DNA from: CAZGQY01 sp964528035
GTDB taxonomy: Bacteria; Pseudomonadota; Gammaproteobacteria; Methylococcales; UBA1147
Length of the DNA stretch: 25,625 nt
Reading direction: 5' to 3'
Assembly: GCA_964528035.1 (NCBI GenBank)
Contig: CAZGQY010000039.1
Span: forward strand, 1-25,625
The notes beneath the pieces are model-generated. The model did not search any database, was not told the DNA's origin, and saw only the letters and a program-made list of their open reading frames with translations. Position 1 is the stretch's first letter, and every line of letters starts with the position of its first letter. Positions 15,826 through 24,961 of the stretch are shown piece by piece. A program made the translations under genes and the position numbers.

Positions 15826-17091
15826 TCAAATATTTTCATTGTAAAGAGGCTGGGCACCGATACGCCGGTCAATTTCTCTGTTGATTTTTTGATAAGCGTT
15901 GCTGTTTACGTTACCAAAGCGCCGCTTAAATGTCGCTGCATCCATATGACCCGGTAATCCTTTCACGCTAGGCATAATGTCTTTGTCGCGAATGCCGTTG
16001 GTTAATTTTCGCTGCAGTATCAATGCGGATTGCGGTGATTTAATCGCTGATTCTGCAAAACGAATTCCGGCTCGATCAGCAAGCAAATCTGCAAAGCTAA
16101 AGCCACTGCCACCCGTGTGCGAATCCTGAAGTTCTTTAAAAAGGCCAACAGCATCTGAAAGTAAAGCGTCACCGCCAGCAGTTAATGCTGCGGATACTAG
16201 AAAATGCTGGGCATAGTCATAGCGAGCGTTCAACAAAAAGTGAAACGCCCTCAGTCTGCCAAGTCGTGATCTTTTGGGAATCAGTTGATTCATTCCGTGG
16301 CCGGACGCCCATGCTCCGAGAACAATTAACAATGATCGATTTTCTTTTACTGGATCGTGGTTTCGACTGCGCTCAGAAGCCAATTGAAACATAGGTAGCA
16401 AAAGGTCTGCTAACGTCTTTTTGCTTTTGTTATGTTGCAGGTTAAAGATTTCTTCGTAGTATGCCAGAAAGGAATCCTGCTCGGGTTTTGTGAACATTTG
16501 TTCCCGCGTTTGGGCGATCAATTCCGGGAGCCATAAATAGTCTATTGCAATGTGGCGATTGTTAAAATTTATTGATTGAACGATATTCCTGTAAATTTGA
16601 TATTGTTCAGTCTGTTTTAAAATTAACACAGCTAGTTTGAACAAGTAATTGGAAAGCCAATCTGTTATTTCAATTGAACCCAGAGAAACATTTGTCAAAG
16701 ATATTGTGTTATTGGTTGCTAACAGTGTCGACTGGAAATTCAAAAAACGCTTCTTGGTAATTCTTGATATTGGAATGGGAACTGTTGCTGTTAATCGAGC
16801 CGCACTGGGCAGTACTTTGATTGTCGCTGCACCGCCTTTGCGTTGGGCAAAATAGTTTACAGCAATATTGATGTGATTTTGTGGAATCCTAATGGTTTGT
16901 TGACTACCCGGCGGATGTTTGCGGGGGTCGTGAAATCGGATGAGCTGTTGGACCTGGCGTATGTCACGGTGCGACAAAGGCGTCTGTTCTGCAACAGACC
17001 GTGACTCTGATAAGGCTAAGCAGAATACTCCTAGTAACGAGAACGTAGTTACTATCAATACAACCAAAGTAATACGCAGTATCAGTTTCAT
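15826..17091 (-). CDS. Uncharacterised exported or membrane-anchored protein with YfiM-like C-terminal domain
   Basis: The 421-residue protein begins with a hydrophobic segment (LILRITLVVLIVTTFSLLGV) that is a signal peptide or anchor. Residues ~60-180 are strand-rich and recall lipid-binding-type extracytoplasmic domains (QNHINIAVNYFAQR, FLNFQSTLLATNNTISL). The C-terminal part has QHFLVSAALTAGGDALLSDA followed by GGSGFSFADLLADRAGIRFA, which resembles the pattern of YfiM/DUF2279 proteins. No function is established that I know of. It begins 31 bp after the deaD stop on the same strand, so it may be cotranscribed with the helicase. The resemblance calls rest on motif patterns seen by eye. Confidence 0.72.
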   Translation of the reverse strand: MKLILRITLVVLIVTTFSLLGVFCLALSESRSVAEQTPLSHRDIRQVQQLIRFHDPRKHPPGSQQTIRIPQNHINIAVNYFAQRKGGAATIKVLPSAARLTATVPIPISRITKKRFLNFQSTLLATNNTISLTNVSLGSIEITDWLSNYLFKLAVLILKQTEQYQIYRNIVQSINFNNRHIAIDYLWLPELIAQTREQMFTKPEQDSFLAYYEEIFNLQHNKSKKTLADLLLPMFQLASERSRNHDPVKENRSLLIVLGAWASGHGMNQLIPKRSRLGRLRAFHFLLNARYDYAQHFLVSAALTAGGDALLSDAVGLFKELQDSHTGGSGFSFADLLADRAGIRFAESAIKSPQSALILQRKLTNGIRDKDIMPSVKGLPGHMDAATFKRRFGNVNSNAYQKINREIDRRIGAQPLYNENI

Positions 17092-17122
17092 TATTAATAA
17101 TTAGTTAGCCAACAGATGAAAA

Positions 17123-18862
17123 CTAAGGTTTTGGCTTTGATTTTTTTTGTTTAGTGACTTTAGCGGTTTTCTTGGGCTCGGTTTTATTCGAATTCATTTT
17201 TGAAATTTTCAGTAGTTGACCGGATACCCACACTTTTTTTAAATCTCTGAATACTTCCCGTGGCATACCCTCTGGCAGATCTACAACACTGAAATCATCG
17301 TGGATATCGATGCGCCCGATAAACTGACTGTCTAGTCCGGCTTCATTGGCGATAGCACCAACGATATTTCCTGGTTTGACCCCGTGGCTTTTACCAACTT
17401 CGATACGAAAGCGTTCAGTTCCTGGTTGGGGTTCGGATGATCGACGTCGCGATACAGCTGGCTTTTCTCTTGGTGGGCGATTACTCTCAGATGAATCTTT
17501 CCCTCTGGATTTTGGTCCGCGCGATTTTTCCGGTTTGGGTTTAAGTAATAACGAGCGTCCCCCTTGTAACAGTTTGGCCAGTGCGGCTGCGATCTCTATG
17601 GCTGGAATGTTATGCTCAAGTTGATATTGTTCGAGTAGATTTTGATAGAATTCTAATTCTTCGCTACCCAGAGTATCTGTGATTCGTTGTGAAAATTGAG
17701 CAATCCGCTTGTCATTAATGACTTCGGTGGAGGGTAACTCCATCATTTCGATGCTTTTTCGAGTGGCTCGTTCTATCAGTTTTAGCATTCGCTTCTCACG
17801 TGGAGCAACGAACAGGATTGCTTCGCCACTTCTACCTGCACGACCGGTACGACCAATTCTATGGATATAGGCTTCGGGATCATAAGGTATGTCGTAATTC
17901 ACAACATGGCTGATGCGATTCACATCCAGACCACGGGCTGCGACATCGGTCGCAACAAGAATGTCCAATGAACCGGATTTTAATTTTTCTACTGTTTGTT
18001 CGCGTTGCTTCTGGGCAATATCTCCGTTTAGCGGAGCAGTGGCATAGCCTCTGGCCGCCAGTTTTTCGGCCAATTCCGTGGTTGCGGTTTTAGTCCGCAC
18101 GAAAACAATCATGCCATCAAATGTTTCTGCTTCCAGAATTCGAGTCAAGGCATCCAGCTTATGAACTCCACTAACCATCCAGTATCTCTGACGGATGGTT
18201 TCCGCTGTACTGGTCTTAACCTTGATGGTAATGGTTTTTGGTTCCTTTAAGTGTTTTCCGGCGATTTTTCGAATCGCATCCGGCATGGTTGCGGAAAACA
18301 GGCCAGTTTGCCGGGTTGACGGTGTCTGTTCCAGAATCCATTCCACATCATCGATAAATCCCATACGCAGCATTTCATCAGCCTCATCGAGGATCAGGCA
18401 GGTTAATGAGTCCAAAACCAAAGTTCCTCTACGCATGTGGTCCATTACCCGGCCCGGTGTTCCAACGACAACATGTACGCCTCTTTTTAGCTGGCGAATC
18501 TGGGTTCGATAGTCCTGGCCGCCATAGATTGGAAGAACATGGAATTTTTTCATCTTTGCTGCGTAATGCTGGAATGCTTCGGCAACCTGTATCGCTAATT
18601 CACGAGTTGGAGTCAGAACGAGAACCTGAGGTTTGGTTTTATTTAGATCGATGCGGGACAACAAAGGGCAGGCGAATGCGGCGGTTTTTCCTGTACCTGT
18701 CTGGGCTTGCCCGAGAACATCTTCACCGGCGAGTAGATGCGGAATCGCTTCTGCCTGTATAGGGGTGGGTGTTTCATAGCCTGCGGCGGTAATGGCATTC
18801 AATACGGCTGGGCTAAGTGCCAGATCGCTAAACGTCAATGGGGATGAATCATTAGAAGGCAT
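17123..18862 (-). CDS. deaD: DEAD-box ATP-dependent RNA helicase DeaD/CsdA
   Basis: All helicase motifs are present: the Q motif (GYETPTPIQ), motif I AQTGTGKT, motif II DEAD (LILDEADEMLRMGFIDD), SAT, and motifs V and VI (VATDVAARGLDV and HRIGRTGRAGR). After the helicase core (to about residue 380) comes a dimerisation region, then a Lys/Arg/Ser-rich linker. A DbpA-type RNA-binding domain follows near 485-555 (FRIEVGKSHGVKPGNIVGAI), and a basic tail ends the protein. Its 579 residues are slightly fewer than in E. coli DeaD. DeaD unwinds RNA in ribosome assembly and at low temperature. GGAG lies six bases before the ATG. A TATACT sequence at 18909-18904 on the minus strand could be the -10 box, with no clear -35. 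Confidence 0.95.
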   Translation of the reverse strand: MPSNDSSPLTFSDLALSPAVLNAITAAGYETPTPIQAEAIPHLLAGEDVLGQAQTGTGKTAAFACPLLSRIDLNKTKPQVLVLTPTRELAIQVAEAFQHYAAKMKKFHVLPIYGGQDYRTQIRQLKRGVHVVVGTPGRVMDHMRRGTLVLDSLTCLILDEADEMLRMGFIDDVEWILEQTPSTRQTGLFSATMPDAIRKIAGKHLKEPKTITIKVKTSTAETIRQRYWMVSGVHKLDALTRILEAETFDGMIVFVRTKTATTELAEKLAARGYATAPLNGDIAQKQREQTVEKLKSGSLDILVATDVAARGLDVNRISHVVNYDIPYDPEAYIHRIGRTGRAGRSGEAILFVAPREKRMLKLIERATRKSIEMMELPSTEVINDKRIAQFSQRITDTLGSEELEFYQNLLEQYQLEHNIPAIEIAAALAKLLQGGRSLLLKPKPEKSRGPKSRGKDSSESNRPPREKPAVSRRRSSEPQPGTERFRIEVGKSHGVKPGNIVGAIANEAGLDSQFIGRIDIHDDFSVVDLPEGMPREVFRDLKKVWVSGQLLKISKMNSNKTEPKKTAKVTKQKKSKPKP

Positions 18863-19401
18863 GAGGTGCTCCGTAGCATGGAATCGGGTTTAGGCTATAG
18901 TTAAGTATAAATGGAAATACCGTAACTGTAGCAGACTCTATTTGGAGACACTGTTCCGATGGGTGTTTCCTGGATACAGGCAAAAATTAGATTTTTTCCC
19001 TTTGCTTGTAGCCATAATAATGCCAATACCTCCGGTACTGGTTTCACCGCCGCTTAGTTTGTATGCGAACATGGTTGGGGGGCGCGTATTATAATGGTTT
19101 AGCCCGGTTACTTACAGTATTGTTAGGTTTTCTCGCAGTTTTACAGTTTGTTGTGCCCAGTGTTTGGTTTTCATAACAGAATGGGTGTAATACATTTGAT
19201 CTGGGTTGTTGGCAATTAACCAGAACTTTTTCGCTTAGCCTGGCGGGTGGTTAGAATGCAGGCCACTGATTGTTCGGGAAGTCCGCGTCGATTTTTGTTT
19301 CGCAGCAGTGTCGCTGTTGAAAATGCACAACAATCAATGAATTTCGTCCTCGGAAAAATATTGATTGAATTGCTGGCTCAAGGCTATTTTTTGTCATGAC
19401 T
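18863..19401. other. 539-bp gap upstream of deaD
   Basis: No gene is seen. It holds the deaD leader and promoter (minus strand). At 19088-19095 there is ATTATAAT, a palindrome giving a TATAAT box on both strands, but without a convincing -35 box on either. An inverted repeat CAATCAAT (19331-19338) / ATTGATTG (19360-19367) lies just beyond the end of the acyltransferase gene. I see no T-run that would make it an intrinsic terminator. Confidence 0.55.
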
Positions 19402-20094
19402 TCAATTTTTAGACAGCCGTTTACCGGCTAATTTGCCTAAGCGGTTCAATTCGTCTTCCATTTGATGTTGAAGAACTTCCATTTCCAGCTCATCTAAATC
19501 CTTGTTCGCGTAACAGGGTTCCCCAATTGCCACGACAATTTTTGCGAAAGGCTTGGGAACTATAAGGCTATCCCAGGTTTTCAGGGTCCAAAAACGATCT
19601 GCGGCATAGGCGAGGGGCAACATAGGGGCATCGGTCATCCGAGACAGATTTACCCAGCCTTGCTTAAATTGAAACGCCGGACCCCGAGGACCGTCCGGAG
19701 TCGAGGCAACAGATAGTTTTTCACGTTTAACAGCCAGATATATATCCCGTAAGCTTTGCGCGCCAGTGGAACTCGATGATCCGCGGATATAACGCACTCC
19801 CATCCAGTGGAAAAGTTTTGCGCCAATTTCTCCGTCTTGAGAAGGACTAATCAGAAAAGCAAGATCAAGGTCACGATGAATTAAATTGACAAGAAATTTA
19901 ACGCAGAATCCGATGCGCTGATGCCAGTAACAGGGTAAAAATACTTTTTTTTCAGCCAGTAGTTGATCAATATGTGAGTGTCCAATGACGTCTTCAATTC
20001 GGTAGCTACGCATTAATGCCTGGTATGCGATATAAATTAAATAAGCACTCAAATTTTTGGCATATTGCTGTACCCGAGTTATCCAATTTTCCAT
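19402..20094 (-). CDS. DUF374-type lysophospholipid acyltransferase-like protein
   Basis: The 230-residue protein matches the DUF374 branch of acyltransferases. It has WHQR at 57-60, SQDGE at 85-89, RGSSSSTG at 104-111, TPDGPRGP at 132-139, and later TWDSLIVPKPFAKIVVAIGEP. Such proteins transfer an acyl chain to a lipid or lipid A precursor at the inner membrane; the family does not use the usual HX4D box in its standard form. The N-terminal stretch YLIYIAYQALMRSY may touch the membrane. It lies 126 bp after the acyl-AMP ligase gene on the same strand, which suggests that the carrier-bound acyl group made there is its donor. The acceptor is unknown. Confidence 0.85.
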   Translation of the reverse strand: MENWITRVQQYAKNLSAYLIYIAYQALMRSYRIEDVIGHSHIDQLLAEKKVFLPCYWHQRIGFCVKFLVNLIHRDLDLAFLISPSQDGEIGAKLFHWMGVRYIRGSSSSTGAQSLRDIYLAVKREKLSVASTPDGPRGPAFQFKQGWVNLSRMTDAPMLPLAYAADRFWTLKTWDSLIVPKPFAKIVVAIGEPCYANKDLDELEMEVLQHQMEDELNRLGKLAGKRLSKN

Positions 20095-20220
20095 TAGTAC
20101 TTATTCAACAAATAGAGCGTTTGATTTGTAAGGCGCTGATTAGCAAAATAGAGTAGCGATGTTTATTTTTTTTGATAAAACCAAATAACCGATTGTCAGT
20201 AGTCGGCAAGACAATAGTGG

Positions 20221-22188
20221 TTATCGACTACCCGATTGTTTTTTCTTTTCCAATTCAACGGCGAGTTGTTTAACAGTAGGATATTCGAATAAATCAGTTA
20301 GATCCAGCATTCCGGGAAAACAGCTTTCAATCTGTTCGTGTATTTGAGTAAGCTTCATGGAAGAGGCCCCAATCTCGAATAAATTGTCATCCAGGCCAAT
20401 ATTTCTATCATCGATTGCAGAGTTACAGATGCTCAAAAGTACCTGCTCGATATCAGCGCCTGTTTCCATAGTTACCACGCCAGGGGTCAGGCAGGCGTTT
20501 AGTTCATCAATAATCGGTTTGAAATCACCACATATATATTGATCTGCGAGTAAATACCTTTGAATTTTTCCACTTGTTGTTTTTGGCATGGCTCGAACGG
20601 GTACCACCTGATTTACATCAATTCCTGCGCTCCGAGCCAGAATCTGTTTTACTTGTTTTATATAAGGAATAAAATCTTCCATTGATCCACGAAATAACAC
20701 AAAAACGACCAGCAATTCTCCTTCATCTGATGCGCTTTGCACGCCAAGTGTCACGACTTTACCAAGTTCCAGTCCAGGTATCTTACTACAAATATTTTCC
20801 AGGTCATGGGGGTGATAGTTTTGCCCATTAATAATAATCAAATCTTTTTCTCGGCCCGCTATCAAAAGTTGGTTCTGGTTAAAAAAACCAAGATCTCCGG
20901 TGTCCAGCCAGCCATCTATATTAAATGTCTGTAAATTTAATGCTTCATCACCGTAGTAACCACTGGTTACATTTTCTCCCCGGATTAAAATATGACCAAT
21001 TTTATTTTCAGGTAATGGTGCGCCGTCGCTGCTGGCAACTCTGATTTCGCAATCCTGGATCGATGATCCAAGTCTGACCAACTCCAGGCAGTCCGGAGTC
21101 ATTTCTGGTTGTAATTCGACGGATTGGCCCAGACCCAAAGATGTACGCTTTGCAAAGACACTGGATATCGTATCATCCGGTTGAGGGAAGCTGACCGCCA
21201 GACTGGCTTCGGCCAGTCCATATACTGGAAACATTGCGTTATCCGAATAGCCAAATGGTGATAGAGTGTTAGCGAAATTTCGGCAAATTTCTGCCGAAAC
21301 TGGTTCAGCGCCGTTAAAAATCAAACGAACAGAGGAAAGATCCAATTCACCTGGTTTTGCCTTGAATCGTCTTAATAAGTGTGTATAACCAAAATTTGGC
21401 GAAGATGTAATAGTGACTCGTTTTTCGGTAACTTTCTGTAACCAGAGCATCGGTCGGCGAACAAACAGCTCGGTAGGCATAAGGTATATTGGTGCATTGC
21501 CAACCAGGGGTGCAAGAAGAAAGCCGATGATTCCCATATCGTGCGTTAATGGCATCCAACTGAGGCTGATGTCATCATCGCGAAAATTCATGCCTTGTAG
21601 AATGGCACGTACATTACTCATCACGTTTCTATGAGATAGCACAACGCCTTTGGGGTACCCTGTTGATCCCGATGAAAATTGTATAAATGCTGTATTTTCT
21701 GGTTCCACCGGATAGACAATTCCATCCGTAGTTAAATTTGTGTGTTCTACCACTACAATGGTCTGCGAGCGAATAGACTGATATTCTTTCTCCAGCCCAT
21801 TGATAATAGAGTATTTTTCCAAACGTTTAAGGTTATGTTCCGTGGTGTACAATATCGGCCGATTTAATTTTCGAAACACATTGATCAATTTTTGATAGTG
21901 CATATCGCTGGCGCCGATCGCCAAGGGTACCGCAACAATATTGCCGAAAATTGCTGCCCAGAATGCTTCAACAAATTGTTCGTTGTTATCCACGAACAAA
22001 ATTATTTCTGATCCTGAGGAAACTTGCTGTTTTTGGAAATAACCCAATAATCTGATTGCGCGGGCCTGCAAATCCTTATTGCTAATGATCGTTTCGTCAT
22101 CTTTTCCATTAATATAGGTGATCGATTTGTTATCCGAGGCGGTACTCTGCAATGCTTGTACAAGGGTTTTTGCTGCAATATTGTTCAT
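20221..22188 (-). CDS. Fatty-acyl-AMP ligase fused to an acyl carrier protein domain
   Basis: Residues ~1-570 are an adenylate-forming enzyme of the FAAL type. The ATP loop is FSSGSTGYPKG at 171-181, followed by SWMPLTHDMGIIGFLLAPLV, SSPNFGYTHLLRRF and YGLAEASLAVSFP. The C-terminal side has GWLDTGDLGFF, AGREKDLIIINGQNYHPHDLE and the lysine-bearing TSGKIQR. Residues ~580-650 are a carrier domain with NLFEIGASSMKLT, where Ser610 should receive phosphopantetheine. FAALs activate free fatty acids as acyl-AMP and pass them to a carrier rather than to CoA; here both steps are on one 655-residue protein. A DUF374 acyltransferase gene lies downstream and a phosphopantetheinyl transferase upstream on the same strand. 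No PKS or NRPS gene is in the window. No clear ribosome binding site before the ATG. Confidence 0.92.
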   Translation of the reverse strand: MNNIAAKTLVQALQSTASDNKSITYINGKDDETIISNKDLQARAIRLLGYFQKQQVSSGSEIILFVDNNEQFVEAFWAAIFGNIVAVPLAIGASDMHYQKLINVFRKLNRPILYTTEHNLKRLEKYSIINGLEKEYQSIRSQTIVVVEHTNLTTDGIVYPVEPENTAFIQFSSGSTGYPKGVVLSHRNVMSNVRAILQGMNFRDDDISLSWMPLTHDMGIIGFLLAPLVGNAPIYLMPTELFVRRPMLWLQKVTEKRVTITSSPNFGYTHLLRRFKAKPGELDLSSVRLIFNGAEPVSAEICRNFANTLSPFGYSDNAMFPVYGLAEASLAVSFPQPDDTISSVFAKRTSLGLGQSVELQPEMTPDCLELVRLGSSIQDCEIRVASSDGAPLPENKIGHILIRGENVTSGYYGDEALNLQTFNIDGWLDTGDLGFFNQNQLLIAGREKDLIIINGQNYHPHDLENICSKIPGLELGKVVTLGVQSASDEGELLVVFVLFRGSMEDFIPYIKQVKQILARSAGIDVNQVVPVRAMPKTTSGKIQRYLLADQYICGDFKPIIDELNACLTPGVVTMETGADIEQVLLSICNSAIDDRNIGLDDNLFEIGASSMKLTQIHEQIESCFPGMLDLTDLFEYPTVKQLAVELEKKKQSGSR

Positions 22189-22413
22189 CGAATATCGGAC
22201 TTGGTTAATTTAGTTTTGCCAAACTCAGGTTTTAGGCAGTTTTAGCTACATTGTTGGATAGAATCATGGTACACAAAATCACGTGGTTTGCAGTGCTGTT
22301 TCATACTTGATTTTAGTACCGAATAAAGGTTGGCTGTATGCCAATAGGCGCTTGCATCTTGAAATCGGGTTCCAACAGGAAATCATGAACTGGCCATTTT
22401 AGCCGACCGACTT

Positions 22414-23178
22414 TCACAGATACAGGTCAAAAAGCCACTTTGTAGGCAGTGGTCGATAACAAACCTGTATGTTTGTGTCGCCGACAGTCAAGGCACCACT
22501 GTGTTTATCACCACAATTAAATCTGTGTAGTGTCCACTGGTCTATATCTCCGCAACAACTCGGCAGAGATAATATATCTGGCGTGGGTTGGATAGAAAAT
22601 TCACAGCGATGCATTCCCAGGGACAAGCCGCGACCACATGCTTTTGATATGGCCTCTTTTAGTGTCCAGAAAGCAAAAAATGCCTGTTCTTGATCGGTTT
22701 TTGCCAGGTTATGCCAATAGAGCTTTTCTGATTCGGAAAAACAACGATCCACCATACCTGGCAGGTTGTGTACGGGTCGCCAGCATTCCACATCAACGCC
22801 TAACTTACAATCCGATCCGACTGTAATCGCTAATTGTTTTTTACTATGCGAAATATTAAATACTAACCCTAGATCAGGCTGATTACCGTATAGTCTTGGT
22901 TTGCCGTGATCGCCGATTGTAAAACGGATTGATGTCGGTGGTACAGATCGATAATAGGCGAGCAGTAATTTCAGCCATCCTCTGCATGCGACAAAACCCA
23001 TTTTTAATTCGTGAGTTCGAAAGCGCAATGCCCGACCCTGCTCATCCTCATCAAGTATGGTCCACAATCCCTCATACTCACGCTTACTGATGTCTATGCC
23101 ACATAGCCACAAATGCACAGACTTCGAAGAAAAATTAGTATCAAACTTCTGTTTGTGACTGGAGTTGAATTCCAGCAT
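22414..23178 (-). CDS. Sfp-type 4'-phosphopantetheinyl transferase
   Basis: The 254-residue protein has the Sfp/Gsp signature: GKPRL at 92-96, FNISHS at 107-112, LGVDVE at 126-131 (metal-binding Asp129 and Glu131), and WTLKEAISKACG at 171-182 with Glu175 and Lys179. These enzymes move the phosphopantetheine arm from CoA to a serine of carrier domains. Its position, 225 bp before the acyl-AMP ligase-ACP gene on the same strand, makes that ACP domain the likely target. The 225-bp gap shows no gene and could hold a separate promoter. Confidence 0.93.
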   Translation of the reverse strand: MLEFNSSHKQKFDTNFSSKSVHLWLCGIDISKREYEGLWTILDEDEQGRALRFRTHELKMGFVACRGWLKLLLAYYRSVPPTSIRFTIGDHGKPRLYGNQPDLGLVFNISHSKKQLAITVGSDCKLGVDVECWRPVHNLPGMVDRCFSESEKLYWHNLAKTDQEQAFFAFWTLKEAISKACGRGLSLGMHRCEFSIQPTPDILSLPSCCGDIDQWTLHRFNCGDKHSGALTVGDTNIQVCYRPLPTKWLFDLYL

Positions 23179-23229
23179 AGAATGAATATTTGGCTTATGA
23201 TTACAGTGAGTAGCAGGAAATCTGACTCA

Positions 23230-23673
23230 TCAGCCTTGAATCACGTACCGCAATATCCCGACAACTTGTTCCGGTGTTTCCGCAACCGCCAATGCTGCCG
23301 CATCGACTTCTTTCAAGGCATGAGTCAGGCCTGGGTCATGCAGGGTGATGATGGGTTTACCCAATGCAGCAGCATAGCCAGCATCGAAAGCAGCATTCCA
23401 TTGTTTGTATTTGTCACCAAAGCGCACTACCACTACATCTGCTTTATCAATCAAGGTTCTGGTTCTAATCGAGTTGATTTTAGAAGCTTTATGGTCTTTC
23501 CAAAATGCCAGATCTTCTTTTCCCAAAATGTTTTCACCACAATCATCGCTGGATTCATGGTCGGTAACGGGTGAAAAAAAGCTTATATCCAAGCCTAGCT
23601 GCTGAGTGCCTGCTTCTATTTTTTGACGCCAATCTGAATGTATTTCACCTGACAGATAGGTTTTCCAGTTCAT
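23230..23673 (-). CDS. YtoQ-family protein
   Basis: The 147-residue protein matches the YtoQ family along its whole length: YLSGEIHSDWRQKIEAG at the start, FSPVTDHESSDDCGE, TLIDKADVVVVRFGDKYKQW, and GYAAALGKPIITLHDP. The fold resembles nucleoside 2-deoxyribosyltransferase-like proteins, but no function is established. GGAG lies six bases before the ATG. It ends 51 bp before the phosphopantetheinyl transferase gene on the same strand; a shared transcript is possible, a shared function is not evident. Confidence 0.88.
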   Translation of the reverse strand: MNWKTYLSGEIHSDWRQKIEAGTQQLGLDISFFSPVTDHESSDDCGENILGKEDLAFWKDHKASKINSIRTRTLIDKADVVVVRFGDKYKQWNAAFDAGYAAALGKPIITLHDPGLTHALKEVDAAALAVAETPEQVVGILRYVIQG

Positions 23674-23803
23674 GTATTTCTCCAGTTAGTCATAGTTGAT
23701 AATGGCATTAAATTCCGATTTAAACAGCCTGTTTTCGATGTCTGAATAGCCTTTCTGCAGCTAAAAAGAAAAAAGCGCCTGTCTGTGACATTCGGGTCTG
23801 ATT

Positions 23804-24961
23804 TCACTTTTTTGAGTTTGTATCCGCAATATTGTTTGTTTCGTAATGGATTCTATATATTGCCCCCCGTTTGTCGTCCGAAATCAGTAAGCTGCCGTCC
23901 TTGAGCTGCAGAACATCCACAGGTCGTCCGAGAGTACGTCCGCTGGGATCAAGCCAACCGTCCGCGAATACGCTGGAAGATGCCGGCAGGTTATTCTTGA
24001 ATTTTACTAATATAACTCGATAGCCCCGTGGTTTTTTTCGGTTCCATGAGCCATGTTGAGCAACGAACAGCTGATTTTTATAGTTTTCCGGGAATTGGTT
24101 GCCGGTATAAAATCGCATGCCTAAAGGTGTCACGTGGGCCGGATAATTCCAGGCGGGTATCTGATAATTTGTACACGAGTCATCGCCGCCAAACTGTGGA
24201 TCCAGTACCTTGTTTCCATGACAAAAAGGATAACCAAAATGCAAGCCGGGTTTCGCCGCATGATTCAGTTCGTCTGGTGGTATGTCGTCACCCATCATGT
24301 CACGCCCATTGTCGTTAAAGTACAGATGTTTAGTTATTGGATGCCAATCGAATCCTACGCTGTTTCTCACGCCACGGGCATAGATTGCATAATCGCTTCC
24401 GTCTGTATTGATTCGAACAATGGTTGCAAAAATTTCTTTTGCAGACCGACAAACATTACACGGCGCACCGACTGGAAGATATAGCTTCCCATCAGGTCCC
24501 TGGCGAAGATATTTCCACCCGTGATGGATTTTTGTAGGTAACCAGTCAAAGATTACTTCAGCGTCCGGTGGATTTTCCAATTGGGATGCAATTTTACTAA
24601 ATCGAATTAAACGAGATACCTCAGCGACATATAAATCACCTGAGATAACTTCAACCCCATTTGGCATGGTTAAGCCAGATGCAATTGTAACGACCTTGTC
24701 GGCTTTTCCATCATTATTAAGGTCGGGCAGCGCGTAGACTTTACCTTCAGTTCGAGTACCCACATATACGGTACCGTCATTTCCCAGGGCCATAGAGCGT
24801 GCATTAGGCACGGAGTCTGAAAAATAATCGATGTGGAAGCCCTCTGGCACCTGAATTTTGTCGAGTACAGCCTGATTTGCGCTTGCTGTGGATAGACCAG
24901 TAAAGGCGGTCAATATTATCAAAATAGAAACTGGATATTGGCGTGTCCGCTTTGGATTCAT
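23804..24961 (-). CDS. Exported PQQ-dependent sugar dehydrogenase-like beta-propeller (sorbosone dehydrogenase family)
   Basis: I take the ATG at 24961 (385 residues), because GGAG lies nine bases upstream and the product then begins with a signal peptide (YPVSILIILTAFTGLSTASA). A TTG at 25009 in the same frame would add 16 residues with no binding site. The mature part has the propeller signatures of the soluble glucose/sorbosone dehydrogenase family: VPEGFHIDYFSDSVPNARSM, IHHGWKYLRQGPDGKLYLPV, YARGVRNSVGFDWHP, DDIPPDELN, FVAQHGSWNRKKPRGYRVI and LGRPVDVLQLKDGSLLISDD. Four cysteines (NVCR, its neighbour APC, FCHGN, SCTNY) could form disulphides in the periplasm. The sugar or other substrate cannot be read from the sequence, and PQQ binding is assumed from the family. 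Methylotrophs commonly make PQQ, which fits. Confidence 0.88.
   Translation of the reverse strand: MNPKRTRQYPVSILIILTAFTGLSTASANQAVLDKIQVPEGFHIDYFSDSVPNARSMALGNDGTVYVGTRTEGKVYALPDLNNDGKADKVVTIASGLTMPNGVEVISGDLYVAEVSRLIRFSKIASQLENPPDAEVIFDWLPTKIHHGWKYLRQGPDGKLYLPVGAPCNVCRSAKEIFATIVRINTDGSDYAIYARGVRNSVGFDWHPITKHLYFNDNGRDMMGDDIPPDELNHAAKPGLHFGYPFCHGNKVLDPQFGGDDSCTNYQIPAWNYPAHVTPLGMRFYTGNQFPENYKNQLFVAQHGSWNRKKPRGYRVILVKFKNNLPASSSVFADGWLDPSGRTLGRPVDVLQLKDGSLLISDDKRGAIYRIHYETNNIADTNSKK

Noticed and set aside
23113..23574. A 153-codon plus-strand frame over the YtoQ and phosphopantetheinyl transferase genes
   Set aside because: It lies opposite two well-supported genes, shows no domain, and has an unlikely composition for a protein.
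23760..23803. Possible terminator after the dehydrogenase gene (short stem followed by a T-run on the minus strand)
   Set aside because: The stem is only four base pairs, too weak to call an intrinsic terminator.
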